32,996 nucleotides of DNA from Blattamonas nauphoetae (taxonomy: Eukaryota > Preaxostyla > Oxymonadida), in contig JARBJD010000564.1 of NCBI GenBank assembly GCA_033064195.1, positions 1 to 32,996 on the forward strand. The letters are read 5' to 3'. A program made the position numbers and the translations under genes. The stretch's first letter is position 1. Each line of letters opens with the position of its first letter. The notes beneath the pieces are model-generated. The model ran no database searches and had not been told where the DNA came from. It saw nothing but the letters and a program-made list of their open reading frames with translations. This document shows, in pieces, positions 10,172-18,460 of the stretch.

Positions 10172-10915
10172 ACCTTCTTTGTTGATCTCAGTCAGTGCTA
10201 CTCCATCTGTGTTGTATCGAAGAATGACTGCTTCACATTTTTGTTTCCTTTGGTAGACATTCCAGAATTGTCGAATATCAATTGGTGAGTTCAACTGAGG
10301 ATAGACTCGACTGATTCGTTCTTTGTTGAATCCTCCAAAGATCCACATCGAATCGATGTTTGACTTCATGTCTGCTGACAAACTGAAGAGCTCATGCATC
10401 GTCAGAAAGAATGTGAATTTCGGTTGTCGATTTTCCAGTAATACGTCCATCATTGTCATTCTATTTTTGGATGTTCTACGTTCACCTAGGATCCTACGAC
10501 AGTCATCAAGGAGGATAATCGTTTGGAGATTCGTAACTGAGAAGTCTTCAATATATAGAGCATTGAACAGTTCATCTCTACACTCATCTGTAATTCTATC
10601 TTGCCACTGGTTGTCTATGATCTCTTCATAGGCTGCCTTTGATTGTGACAATTCCAAGAGAAACGGTAGTGCTTCATCATACTTGACCTTCACATAAGGA
10701 ACGTTCAGAATTGGTTTGAACTTATCGAAGGTTGGATCAATATTCTTATCAGTGACGAAGACAAACAAATGGAATAGTTCATTTCTGACCTGAACATTCT
10801 GGAGCTTGGCAACCTCTCGAAGAGCATTGAATGTTTTCCCACTTCCTCTGTTTCCAACAAGTACATTAACACTATTGCGATTGAAATTCAAGTCTGGATG
10901 AATCTGTGATTGCAC
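10151..10915 (-). CDS. FtsK/HerA-like genome-packaging ATPase (arm 1)
   Basis: An open frame of 254 residues. The P-loop LVGNRGSGKTFNAL (about residues 19-32) and a Walker B strand TIILLDDC (about residues 132-139) mark a P-loop ATPase. Length, the ENRQPKFTFFLTMHELF segment after Walker B and the neighbours fit the A32/FtsK-HerA packaging ATPase that pumps the element's DNA into the capsid in Polintons and related viruses. The strand is opposite to the polymerase-integrase block, as in arm 2. The region homologous to arm 2 ends close to the start of this frame, and arm 2 reads further at the N-terminus, so the native start is uncertain. The 3' end overlaps the coiled-coil gene. Confidence 0.82.
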   Translation of the reverse strand: MQSQIHPDLNFNRNSVNVLVGNRGSGKTFNALREVAKLQNVQVRNELFHLFVFVTDKNIDPTFDKFKPILNVPYVKVKYDEALPFLLELSQSKAAYEEIIDNQWQDRITDECRDELFNALYIEDFSVTNLQTIILLDDCRRILGERRTSKNRMTMMDVLLENRQPKFTFFLTMHELFSLSADMKSNIDSMWIFGGFNKERISRVYPQLNSPIDIRQFWNVYQRKQKCEAVILRYNTDGVALTEINKEGLNRTVR

Positions 10916-11127
10916 TTCAGTAGTATAGAAGGCGAAAGTAATTATTTTTGGTCTCAGAATCTTATACGCTCCTGAATGGCTTTTTACAGCCCTTTATGGT
11001 TGTTTTGATGAAGGAATCATCGATAAACAACATCGAAGGACAACTGTGTGAAGTGTTAAATTTGATTCAAATTTTCACGATTTCGTTCATCTTTTCGGCA
11101 AAATTTGTTGAATCTCAAAACGGTCTC

Positions 11128-11163
11128 ATTTTATTTTTTTCCAACTTTTTAATTCTATATAAA
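11128..11163 (+). promoter_or_regulatory. T-rich promoter-like motif of the first core gene
   Basis: TTTTATTTTTTTCCAACTTTTTAATTCTATATAAA leads directly into the ATG at 11164. It decides that start over an in-frame upstream extension. The rest of 10,916-11,127 holds no gene that I can see and marks the junction between arm 1 and the core. Confidence 0.55.
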
Positions 11164-11958
11164 ATGACGAGCAACTCATTCAAGAATCAACCTAAAGAAC
11201 AAATTGCTGGAGCACTACTTCGACTCAATATTCATGCAAATCCATTCCAGAATCGTGATACACTCTGGAAGGAATTGCAAAGTGAATTGATCAAACTTGG
11301 TTGTAAACATCCTCATTCAACTGATAAAGTTACGAAATTCATTTCAGACGTTTTCCCACGACTGAAACACAATCATGACAAGCTGGTTTTGATTGGCCTC
11401 ATTGGAATGAATAAAGTGACGAAACTTTTGAATCTCATGTATGGTTTCAATTTTCATCTTGATGAATATGCACTGTATGTCTACAGATGCATTGAAGTCA
11501 TGGAACTTCAACATCTCATTGCACTTGATATCATTCGATTTTGTGATGAGAGAAATATTGAACTAAAGCTTGGGACAACCAAATATGATACTCTTCTTGA
11601 AGACATCACGAAACAGAAAGCAGAACCAGTGGATTGGGAATCTATTCCTGATCAACAATTCACAACATTTACGAAAGGAATTCTGAATAAGAATATGAGG
11701 AATGACATTGTGTGTCACATTGCCAAATTGATCTGGTTTGAATTTTATAATGTTAATTTTGTCCTCTTTATTGGATACGATAAAGGTCAACCAGTTCAAT
11801 TCGGTGATGAAAATGGAATCTTGAAATTTGATAATATGTGCTTCTTTGAAACTCTTGCGGTTCACAGATTATCGAAAGAATTGAATACAACACTTGCATG
11901 CAAAGTGAAGAAATATTTGGACGATCGTCAGTCTCTCAAGAAAGATGAGTCTACATAA
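11164..11958 (+). CDS. Conserved-looking core protein of unknown function (264 aa)
   Basis: The frame is open further upstream, but the ATG at 11164 directly follows the T-rich motif, giving 264 residues. By eye the protein is mixed helix and strand, with a hydrophobic run VLIGLIGMNKVTKLLNLMYG (about residues 74-93), a helical LYVYRCIEVMELQHLIALDI and a later strand-rich NFVLFIGYDKGQPVQFG. There is no signal peptide, Cys/His cluster or catalytic motif that I recognise. It sits at the arm-1 side of the capsid core, on the same strand as the fibre gene. No mirror copy exists beside arm 2, so it belongs to the unique part of the element. Function unknown. Confidence 0.7.
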   Translation: MTSNSFKNQPKEQIAGALLRLNIHANPFQNRDTLWKELQSELIKLGCKHPHSTDKVTKFISDVFPRLKHNHDKLVLIGLIGMNKVTKLLNLMYGFNFHLDEYALYVYRCIEVMELQHLIALDIIRFCDERNIELKLGTTKYDTLLEDITKQKAEPVDWESIPDQQFTTFTKGILNKNMRNDIVCHIAKLIWFEFYNVNFVLFIGYDKGQPVQFGDENGILKFDNMCFFETLAVHRLSKELNTTLACKVKKYLDDRQSLKKDEST

Positions 11959-12009
11959 GAGAATTAAAATGTTGAAAAATATATTTTTCATTTTTTTATT
12001 TTGTACTAA

Positions 12010-12165
12010 ATGAATGCAACTGAGTTCTATAACCAAAGACGTCGAACGAATGCAAGCAAGCGTTGATCGAGTCGATGAAAAAGGAGAATTGTGAGCTCGT
12101 TTCTGAGTACATTCACGGGTCAACACCGGTGACGTATGTTCATGAAGGTGTGTCATTTTTTAATT
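12010..12165 (+). pseudogene. Fragment of the terminal repeat-domain gene family, broken
   Basis: The T-rich start motif (TTTTTTTATTTTGTACTAA) and an ATG at 12010 are followed by sequence that matches one module of the gene at 2,943: GAGAATTGTGAGCTCGTTTC encodes the NCELV core and ATGTTCATGAAGGTGT the module end. It is a short remnant with more than one break, between two intact genes. A terminal-type gene inside the core may mark a former element end or an old insertion. Confidence 0.65.
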
Positions 12166-12187
12166 TCAATTACAGAAAAAATAAAAA

Positions 12188-13108
12188 ATGAGTCGACAAA
12201 AATACAATTCACAAATGATTGAGAAAATGATTGATCATAATCTTTCGACGATCACTGAGAATGCAGCAGTCATTCACTCACTACAGACGGAATTAGAAAC
12301 GAATCCGAAAGAGGTTGACACACTTAAGAAAACAACCGAAGCACATAGGACCGCAATATCGTCTATTCAGAAAGTAGTGAACACAAATGGATCGATCAGT
12401 TGTTCTGCCGGTCTTACAACACCAGAAATTGGAGGATTGATCAATGTGAATGGAGCGAAGTGGAACATATCAGAAGGATCACTTCCGAAGTATCCTGGAA
12501 CATATCCGGCTTCAACATTTAAGTCTGGCATATCAATCTCACAATCGATTGCAGAAACTTCTGGAATTCAGTTCAATGGTGATGGCATTATCATGTGGTC
12601 TCCGTGTGACACACCAGCTTTGTATTACTACGATGAGGACACAGGTTCAGGAGTGTTTTCAATATCCACAACAGGGAGTTTTTCTCAGTTGTCAGACAGA
12701 AGAGTGAAAAGAAATATTGAACCGTACCCCGATGTTCTTGAGCAACTGAATAAAGTGGAAATTGTGCAGTATCAGTTCAACACATTCGACTCGAAGATCA
12801 GCAAAGTCACAAAGCAAATAGAGAATGAGACAGATGAAGAACACTTGAAGAATTGCAAAGAGAAATGTGAATGCTTGAAGAAGGAAAGTGAGAAGAAACA
12901 CATTGGTGTGATTACACAACAGATCCAAGAAATCTTTCCTGAAGTCGTGAATGATTCCAATCCAGATTGTCTTCAAGTTGACTATGCAGAACTCTCATGC
13001 TTCTGTCTCAAAGCCATTCAGGAACTGAGTAGCATTGTCGGACATCAACAGACAATCATAAATGAACTACTACAAAAATATAATTCCCTGATTAGTATTC
13101 CAACATGA
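12188..13108 (+). CDS. Fibre-like protein with Peptidase_S74 intramolecular chaperone
   Basis: 306 residues. The N-terminal ~70 residues look coiled-coil (HSLQTELETNPKEVDTLKK). A Gly/Ser/Ile-rich beta segment follows (about 70-165, e.g. SGISISQSIAETSGIQF). From residue 169 the pattern is a classic S74/endosialidase chaperone: SDRRVKRNIEPYPDVLEQL with the Ser169-Lys174 pair expected for self-cleavage, a YQF strand, then KHIGVITQQIQEIFPEVV and LQVDYAELSCFCLKAIQEL, ending in a heptad tail. Such domains trimerise fibres and then cut themselves off; they are known from phage tail spikes and from MYRF transcription factors. A charged coiled insert (about 200-235) sits inside the domain. The place beside the capsid genes suggests a spike or host-recognition fibre. 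The 3' end overlaps the opposing gene by 17 bp. The frame looks whole. Confidence 0.88.
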   Translation: MSRQKYNSQMIEKMIDHNLSTITENAAVIHSLQTELETNPKEVDTLKKTTEAHRTAISSIQKVVNTNGSISCSAGLTTPEIGGLINVNGAKWNISEGSLPKYPGTYPASTFKSGISISQSIAETSGIQFNGDGIIMWSPCDTPALYYYDEDTGSGVFSISTTGSFSQLSDRRVKRNIEPYPDVLEQLNKVEIVQYQFNTFDSKISKVTKQIENETDEEHLKNCKEKCECLKKESEKKHIGVITQQIQEIFPEVVNDSNPDCLQVDYAELSCFCLKAIQELSSIVGHQQTIINELLQKYNSLISIPT

Positions 13109-13502
13109 GATCAACCAGAAATTCATAATACTCCTTGATTATTTTTCCATTGATTGTCTCCGTTGTTTCCATCTCAATTGAATCACCAGAACTGTCTTTG
13201 AACCAGATCTTCACAATTGATTGTCGAGTAGTTAATTCCCACTTCTTTCGCTTCGCAATCTGTTCGTTGCAGAAAGCAACATATGAATCATTGTGTGCAT
13301 CTGTCTGGATCCAATCACCATGGATTGTGATGTGCTGAGGAATATCTTTTGAAATGACGGTTGCTGAACCATTTATTTCTTCCTTCACATGAATCAGTTT
13401 GCAGTCAAGGAAGTGAACATATTTTTGATTTCGCGAATTGGTAAAATCAGGAGGGAGTTGAGAAGTGTGAGAATTCTGAATTGCGAAGTATCGTTTGACC
13501 AT
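13092..13502 (-). CDS. Small beta-rich protein beside the capsid genes, unknown
   Basis: 136 residues from the ATG at 13502. Alternating hydrophobic strands with short turns suggest a beta-sandwich: YVHFLDCKLIHV, TVISKDIPQHITIHGDWI, SIVKIWFKDSSGDSIEM, then a C-terminal helix KEYYEFLVDLMLEY. There is no signal peptide or Cys pattern. The start follows TTTTATTTTTGTAGAAAACC. The gene lies 31 bp downstream of the capsid gene on the same strand and is tail to tail with the fibre gene. A minor virion protein, for example a cement or vertex protein, would fit, but this is inferred from position and predicted strands only. Confidence 0.6.
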   Translation of the reverse strand: MVKRYFAIQNSHTSQLPPDFTNSRNQKYVHFLDCKLIHVKEEINGSATVISKDIPQHITIHGDWIQTDAHNDSYVAFCNEQIAKRKKWELTTRQSIVKIWFKDSSGDSIEMETTETINGKIIKEYYEFLVDLMLEY

Positions 13503-13525
13503 CTTGGTTTTCTACAAAAATAAAA
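13503..13525 (-). promoter_or_regulatory. T-rich promoter-like motif of the small beta-rich gene
   Basis: On the minus strand GATTTTATTTTTGTAGAAAACC precedes the ATG at 13502. The motif fills most of the short gap to the capsid gene stop, so this gene appears to have its own promoter. Confidence 0.5.
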
Positions 13526-13533
13526 TCCACAAT

Positions 13534-15240
13534 TTAATAACCTCTCTTCACTTCTTCATACGCTTCTTGGAGTCGACGATCAATGACATATCGCACTCGT
13601 GGTTGTCCATTTTCAATCCAGAACAACCAGTATGTAGCTTGATGTAGTGCTAGAATTGGTGGAGGAGGACCTTCTGGAGTTGATAAGAAATATGCATCAA
13701 ATTCCTGACTGATTGGGGTTCCTCTGAAGACAATGTTGATTGATTCTGCTGTCGAAATACCTTCTTCGCCACCAGCAATTTCACTTCGATCTGTTGGGAC
13801 CATAAACGTGAATGAAGTTGCATCTGTTGCTGCTCTTCTTCTCAAGCCTACTCGATCAACTTCTTGGTACATGTATTTTATCGTGCGAGGTTCACAAATT
13901 GAATTCTCAAATTCTTGCGTTGCAGAACATCCAATGAAATCACCATTCACCATCATCATTTGATAGAACTCTGGTGAGATGGTTGACATTGGGAAATTGG
14001 GAAAGTTAGAACCAAGCATTTCGAATTGACCAATGTAGTGTGGATTTCTGAAGACAGTACATTCATTTGGTCTATCGGGGAATAAGCACATTAGATTCAT
14101 GAGATTGTTGAGTTTGATACTGATGTTTGACCTCACTCCCATGGCATTCGCTTTTGATTGGAATGATTGTGTGTCAATTCTTTCAGCTTTGAGCACATAC
14201 AAAGTCTTTGAATATGTGTTTATCAGAGATTGTTTTGTTGCTTCTGTCATTTCATATCCGTAGCAGATTGAAGAAGCTTTATCCACACTTGAATTGAGAA
14301 CTATCGAAGTGGAAGAAATGAAAGAAGTAGTTGCTACAACTCCGGTTGTTGATTGATTTGAAAACGCATTGTATTGGTTAACTGGATTTCCGATTTGGGT
14401 AAATTCTTGAGTTAAAACGCTGAATTCTCCGTCATGCATTAATTGCATTCGAGATTGACCTACATCATTCTGTGCCGATGTAGGGGCAACATCAGATGTA
14501 TCTTGTAGTGATTTTCGAATGACAGTTGATGGTCGAATTGGACAATACACGAGTGAATCAGTTGTCAAATGAAATCTCAAACGTAGATTACCAAAGATTG
14601 CATTTGGATACTGATCAAAAGTGCTCAGTGGAAGTAAATTCACAAACGGAATAACCAGTGGAATCGTTCTTGTGATTGTTTCTGGTAAATCTGAAACTCT
14701 CTTATATAATGGAGCATAGTAGAATCCACAGACACTGTGATCCATTCTCTGAACAATTTCCCAAAGACTGTAGCAATGCTTCATATAATTTTTCTCTTCT
14801 TGTGACTTGAATGTGTGATACAGAAATGATTCGTGAACATGGTTATTCTGAAGTGTATTGTCAATGATATTTCCTTGACTATCAACGAGTCTCATGTCTC
14901 GAATTGCATCTGATGATGATTTGAATCCGAAGAACATTCCGTACAATCCAGCTCTCTCAGTCGGTGTTGAATCGCTTGGTTTAGTCACTGGTACAGTAAT
15001 TGTGAGATCAATACGCAAATGACTCTTCGAAAAGTCAGTCACATCATGACCGTCATACGACAATGGAACTTCAATCTCGTCTCCTATTCTGCATGGCATA
15101 GGAGGATTCGTTGGATGCACTTCCTGAATTGAAAACTTGTGCGGTTCTGAATCCCATTGTTTTGGCAGATATGATTGCACTTCAATTTGCTCAATTAGTG
15201 TCGATGTTGGTTTGGAATGATTTGCTCTTATGCTTCTCAT
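13534..15240 (-). CDS. Probable major capsid protein (double jelly-roll type), intact
   Basis: 568 residues, the size of Polinton and virophage hexon-like capsid proteins. The N-terminal part has RIGDEIEVPLSYDGHDVTDF, then beta-rich LRIDLTITVPV; this opening (Gly, charged, beta strand, then an Asp-x-Ser/Thr strand) is what I expect at the start of such capsids. The middle is rich in short strands with Asn/Pro turns (FGNLRLRFHLTTDSLVYCP). The C-terminal part has GTPISQEFDAYFLSTPEGPP followed by an aromatic TYWLFW strand, again typical. No catalytic motif or membrane segment is seen. The broken gene at 15,281-17,710 is a paralogue with the same succession of landmarks. The family call rests on pattern and context, not on a search. 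Confidence 0.72.
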   Translation of the reverse strand: MRSIRANHSKPTSTLIEQIEVQSYLPKQWDSEPHKFSIQEVHPTNPPMPCRIGDEIEVPLSYDGHDVTDFSKSHLRIDLTITVPVTKPSDSTPTERAGLYGMFFGFKSSSDAIRDMRLVDSQGNIIDNTLQNNHVHESFLYHTFKSQEEKNYMKHCYSLWEIVQRMDHSVCGFYYAPLYKRVSDLPETITRTIPLVIPFVNLLPLSTFDQYPNAIFGNLRLRFHLTTDSLVYCPIRPSTVIRKSLQDTSDVAPTSAQNDVGQSRMQLMHDGEFSVLTQEFTQIGNPVNQYNAFSNQSTTGVVATTSFISSTSIVLNSSVDKASSICYGYEMTEATKQSLINTYSKTLYVLKAERIDTQSFQSKANAMGVRSNISIKLNNLMNLMCLFPDRPNECTVFRNPHYIGQFEMLGSNFPNFPMSTISPEFYQMMMVNGDFIGCSATQEFENSICEPRTIKYMYQEVDRVGLRRRAATDATSFTFMVPTDRSEIAGGEEGISTAESINIVFRGTPISQEFDAYFLSTPEGPPPPILALHQATYWLFWIENGQPRVRYVIDRRLQEAYEEVKRGY

Positions 15241-15262
15241 TTATAGAAAAATAAAAAATACA
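15241..15262 (-). promoter_or_regulatory. T-rich promoter-like motif of the capsid gene
   Basis: On the minus strand GTATTTTTTATTTTTCTATAA ends directly at the ATG at 15240, one of the cleanest examples of the motif in the window. Confidence 0.6.
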
Positions 15263-15280
15263 ATTCGTTGGCAAGACTTT

Positions 15281-17710
15281 TCAATTTGGGATAATCCCTA
15301 AATCTTTGTGTAATGCTTTCAGTGTGTGATTTGGATAATACTCAACAATAGGAACGTCATTGCTGAATCGTAGGACCCACCACGTTGTTGCAGTTGTTGC
15401 TAGAATCGGTGCTGGAGGATGAGGAAATGTTGTCATATCTCCACCACTTTGACTTGGAGTATAAACATTGTAGTAGGTGTCGAGATTACCTTGATAGATC
15501 GGTTGAGATCTCAAAGTGACTGGAACATTCTGACCTTTGGAACTGATGGAATCATTACAGTTTGTTGGACATCCACTTCTTTGTGTTGAGAAGCACAAGA
15601 GGAAGTCAGTATTGTCATGAATTGGTCGCACTCTTGTCATGGTTTCATTTGGATAATTCATATCATTTCTGAGTTTATCTTCAACAAGAGAATCTGTTAA
15701 TGATCGCTCCAGATCATCAGGGACAGCTAGGTACGAATCAAGATTGAGAGTCGATAATGCGAACTGATAGAAGCGAGCTCCAATAGTGGTAGTCGGATTA
15801 TCCGGATAGTACTTGTTGAGTAGATTCACACGAAGATCCTTCTGCATTGGATTGTGGAAGCAAGTGACTTCATTTTCGTAATGACGAAACAGTAACAAAA
15901 GATCCTTTGCATTCGTGAGTACCATTTGTTGAGTACAATCAATTCCTTGCGCTGTTGGTGTTTTCTGAAATGGATAGAACGAGATTCTCTCTGCCGGAAT
16001 TGTTCCTGGACGATTCGTGTACATCTCCTTGAGACTTTCTTTCGCGATTTCTTTCATTTTGTATCCAGCACTCATGCAATAAACGTCATCAACGCGATAA
16101 TCAGTGATGTTGAGGGAAATGTACTGATCTATATATTCTGGTTCAGTAGCCACAACGCCAGCAGAATTAAAGTAGATGTCTTGAGTCACTGTTGGTTGCA
16201 GAAATGATTGGCCAATCTGAACGAAGTTCTTGGTGCATGATGTGACAAGATTGTTCAGAAAGAATGGACGATGTTTAATGCAATCGGCAATTGATGTTTT
16301 TATTGGCGGTGCTGCTTTCATCCCAACTACAATTGATGATAGAGTATTTTGAAAGTTAGTTCAGGATTTACTGGACAACAAACGAATGCATTCTCATTGA
16401 TGTACACACTCAATTTCAAATCACCAAATAAACAACGAGGATAGTCAGTCATTCCTGAGAATATAAGAAGATCTTCAAGATTGACTGACACACGAATTGG
16501 CACATCAATGGTATCTTTGAAAACACCGCTTCCATACGTTGTCGTGAAATCCGATAGTGGAATGTACACCCCGGCAACAGATTCATCGTGTGTCCAAGCA
16601 TTTTGCCAAGGTGTATGTGAGTGTTTTCGGTTCTCCAATTGACTCTTCGGTTTGATCATGTTGTAAATATGTGATTCCATCGACACGTCATTGTTTGCTG
16701 TGCTAGTGATTCTTTGATTGTTGTGAAGAACAGTGAATCTACTAAAGATTGATGCCGAATGTTTGAGTCCGACGAAGATGAATACAATTCACATCTCGGA
16801 TAGAAATGAACCTCAAATGGATCAGAACCACTTTTGACTCCTAAATAAGACATGTCTAAAACCATATCTGACATTTTGCCATGGATGGTTTGCTGAAACA
16901 ACATTTTTGAAGAGTCCTGATCGTTTCGACAATTTCCTGACTTGGAGATTTTTCTTTTTGGACCTGAAATTGATCATTCATTCGGATCGTCTTGAAATTT
17001 TGTTCAAACGATGTCAACACTGTCACAATCGAGTCCAAATGGTCAAATGGACTTGGATTGAGGAAATGTGACTCAGATATCTTGAATGATGTTAGGAAAA
17101 CCTCCAGGATGCTGTCGGAAACGATCAGGACTCTTCAAAATGTTGTCGGCACATCCATGTTGTGAAAACCATCTCCGAACGATGTCTGAATATGATAAAA
17201 CCAAGTTTCCCAAAAAGTTAAGGATGATGCCGAATGATGAGTGGGAGCCAAAAAAATTTGGGTTCGGAGAAATTTTTAAATATGGGAAAAAACATACCTC
17301 AAATTTGTGGATTTCCTCACACTTTGTGGATTTCGTGCGCACTGTATTCTCTCATTCATGAACGATCCAACTTTTCCAGATGTAGTTTGCCAATTGTTGA
17401 CTTTCAGAGTTGCTGTCATAGTGAAAGTAATGAATGAATCATCAATTTGACAAATGTCCTGATTACCAGTGAGTGGAATGATGATTTCTTGTCCTTTGTA
17501 GAATCGTGAATTCTCCGATGGTTTCAACTCTTCGATCGAAGTGCTGTGTGCGCCATCGTTCAATAGGAAATTGACATGATGTTCTGACATTAATTGCTGT
17601 TGGATTTGACCAATATCATCTCTGGTGTACTTTATTGATCCAGTACTGTTTCCAGTCAATGTTGATGCTCCATGTCTTTTGTTTGTCAGATGTGTAATGT
17701 GTGAGTTCAT
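15281..17710 (-). pseudogene. Second capsid-like paralogue, broken and interrupted by a repeat insertion
   Basis: Landmarks follow the order of the intact capsid gene next to it: RFYKGQEIIIPLTGNQDI and a beta-rich TFTMTATLKV near the start, FGDLKLSVYINENAFVCCP in the middle, YQFALSTLNLDSYL, and a C-terminal QPIYQGNLDTYYNVYTPSQS followed by PPAPILA and TTWWVLRF. It is therefore a second, diverged capsid protein, not a recent copy. It carries about four breaks besides a foreign insertion (about 16,800-17,343). The start follows the T-rich motif at 17,711-17,728. Polintons normally encode a major and a minor (penton) capsid protein; the shared length and landmarks make two hexon-like paralogues more likely here, but a second structural role cannot be excluded. 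Confidence 0.7.
16800..17343. mobile_element. Foreign repeat inserted in the second capsid gene (borders approximate)
   Basis: This stretch has no counterpart in the intact capsid paralogue and breaks the beta-rich pattern. It contains an inverted repeat of about 36 bp (16,900-16,936 against 17,113-17,149, core GAAGAGTCCTGATCGTTTC and its complement). Near its right side GGGTTCGGAGAAATTT with a preceding CCAAAAAAATTT closely matches the terminal region of the foldback transposon at 30,933-32,230. I read it as a degraded non-autonomous DNA transposon of a related family; both borders are uncertain. Confidence 0.5.
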
Positions 17711-17728
17711 TTTAACAAAAATAAAAAG
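17711..17728 (-). promoter_or_regulatory. T-rich promoter-like motif of the second capsid gene
   Basis: On the minus strand ACTTTTTATTTTTGTTAAA runs directly into the ATG at 17710, nearly identical to the motif before the integrase at 7848. Confidence 0.55.
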
Positions 17729-17748
17729 TCCTTTTGCTCATTTCCTTT

Positions 17749-18036
17749 TCAACTTTTCTTCGCTTTTGGTTTCAGCTTTTCTTCCAATCTCAGTATTTCT
17801 TCTCTGAGTTTATTCGCAAGCGAACCATTTCCTTCATTGATTGCTTGCTCGTATTGTGCCATCTTTTCTGCATGGATTTGTTGGTCCGATTTCACATCTG
17901 GTATCATTTCCACACCTGTCTGTGCAATCTTAGAAATGACTGGTCCAACGAAGGAATGAGATTCAAAATGGAGCTCCAATTCTGAGAATGGTTTTGGCCG
18001 GACTCCCGCTAATTTTGATAACCAACCTGGTGCCAT
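17749..18036 (-). CDS. Small core protein starting MAPG (95 aa), unknown
   Basis: 95 residues. The N-terminus MAPGWLSKLAGVRPKPF is basic and amphipathic; the C-terminal half is a charged helix (QIHAEKMAQYEQAINEG, then LREEILRLEEKLKPK) ending in a Lys-rich tail. The upstream gene (start 18,458) also begins MAPG, which may mark a shared N-terminal targeting or processing signal in this cluster. TTTTTATTTTTACATAA precedes the ATG. The size, amphipathic start and coiled tail would fit a minor virion or membrane-associated protein; no family is recognised. Confidence 0.6.
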   Translation of the reverse strand: MAPGWLSKLAGVRPKPFSELELHFESHSFVGPVISKIAQTGVEMIPDVKSDQQIHAEKMAQYEQAINEGNGSLANKLREEILRLEEKLKPKAKKS

Positions 18037-18063
18037 TTATGTAAAAATAAAAATTAAAATTGG

Positions 18064-18458
18064 TTATAATCCTTTGAATTGAATTTTGAATTCGACGACT
18101 GAGGATGTCATCATTGAGTATCGTCCATTTCGTGGAGGATCGTAGTCAATCATTTGTCTCTCATTTGTCTCTCGCCTCTGCAAGGCTTCGAACCCGACTG
18201 GGGTCGAGTCTCGCCAGAGGCATCGAACCCTCCTGAGGGAGAGTGGCTTTGTGACTGATTCATCGCTTTACTTTGCTGATAGGAATCCATCATTCCTCCT
18301 AATCCTTGAAGAATTCCTCCCGCTGTTTGGTCCAAATTTACTGTTGGTTTGTGACAGCAATCCACCTCCGACTTGAAGTAATGAGGGTGCTAATGGTTTG
18401 ATGAATTGAAAGAATTGTTTGCCAATATTTTGAGTTTGTTGAAACTTCCCGGCGCCAT
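18064..18458 (-). pseudogene. Small core gene starting MAPG, broken, carrying GC-rich palindromic modules
   Basis: The ATG at 18,458 follows the T-rich motif (TTTTTTATTTTTTTACTAAAA). The stretch includes a Gln/Gly/Ser-rich segment (GGILQGLGGMMDSYQQSKAM) that recalls low-complexity minor virion proteins. Two tandem GC-rich palindromic modules (18,170-18,245) are inserted in the distal part. One or two breaks are present. The Gly-rich helix-like segment could be membrane-active, but this is only suggested by composition. Confidence 0.45.
18170..18245 (-). repeat. Two tandem GC-rich palindromic modules with a B-box-like core
   Basis: On the minus strand each module has the form CTC.(C)CC...GGGTTCGA..CCT..(G)GCGAG. 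The core GGGTTCGA resembles the T-arm/B-box of tRNAs. The outer CTCG/CGAG and inner CCC/GGG pairs form short hairpins. Related modules lie at 20,177, 22,324, 22,856 and 22,951. GC content is far above that of the surrounding gene. Confidence 0.7.
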
Positions 18459-18460
18459 TT

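Larger units (their letters stand above)
2943..10915. repeat. Arm 1 of a large inverted duplication
   Basis: The gene order is terminal repeat gene, polymerase, integrase, coiled-coil gene (all +), then ATPase (-). The same order recurs in reverse at 20,258-28,487. Homology to the mirror copy ends within the ATPase gene near 10,920. The DNA beyond (10,922-11,163) has no counterpart next to arm 2. Confidence 0.88.
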
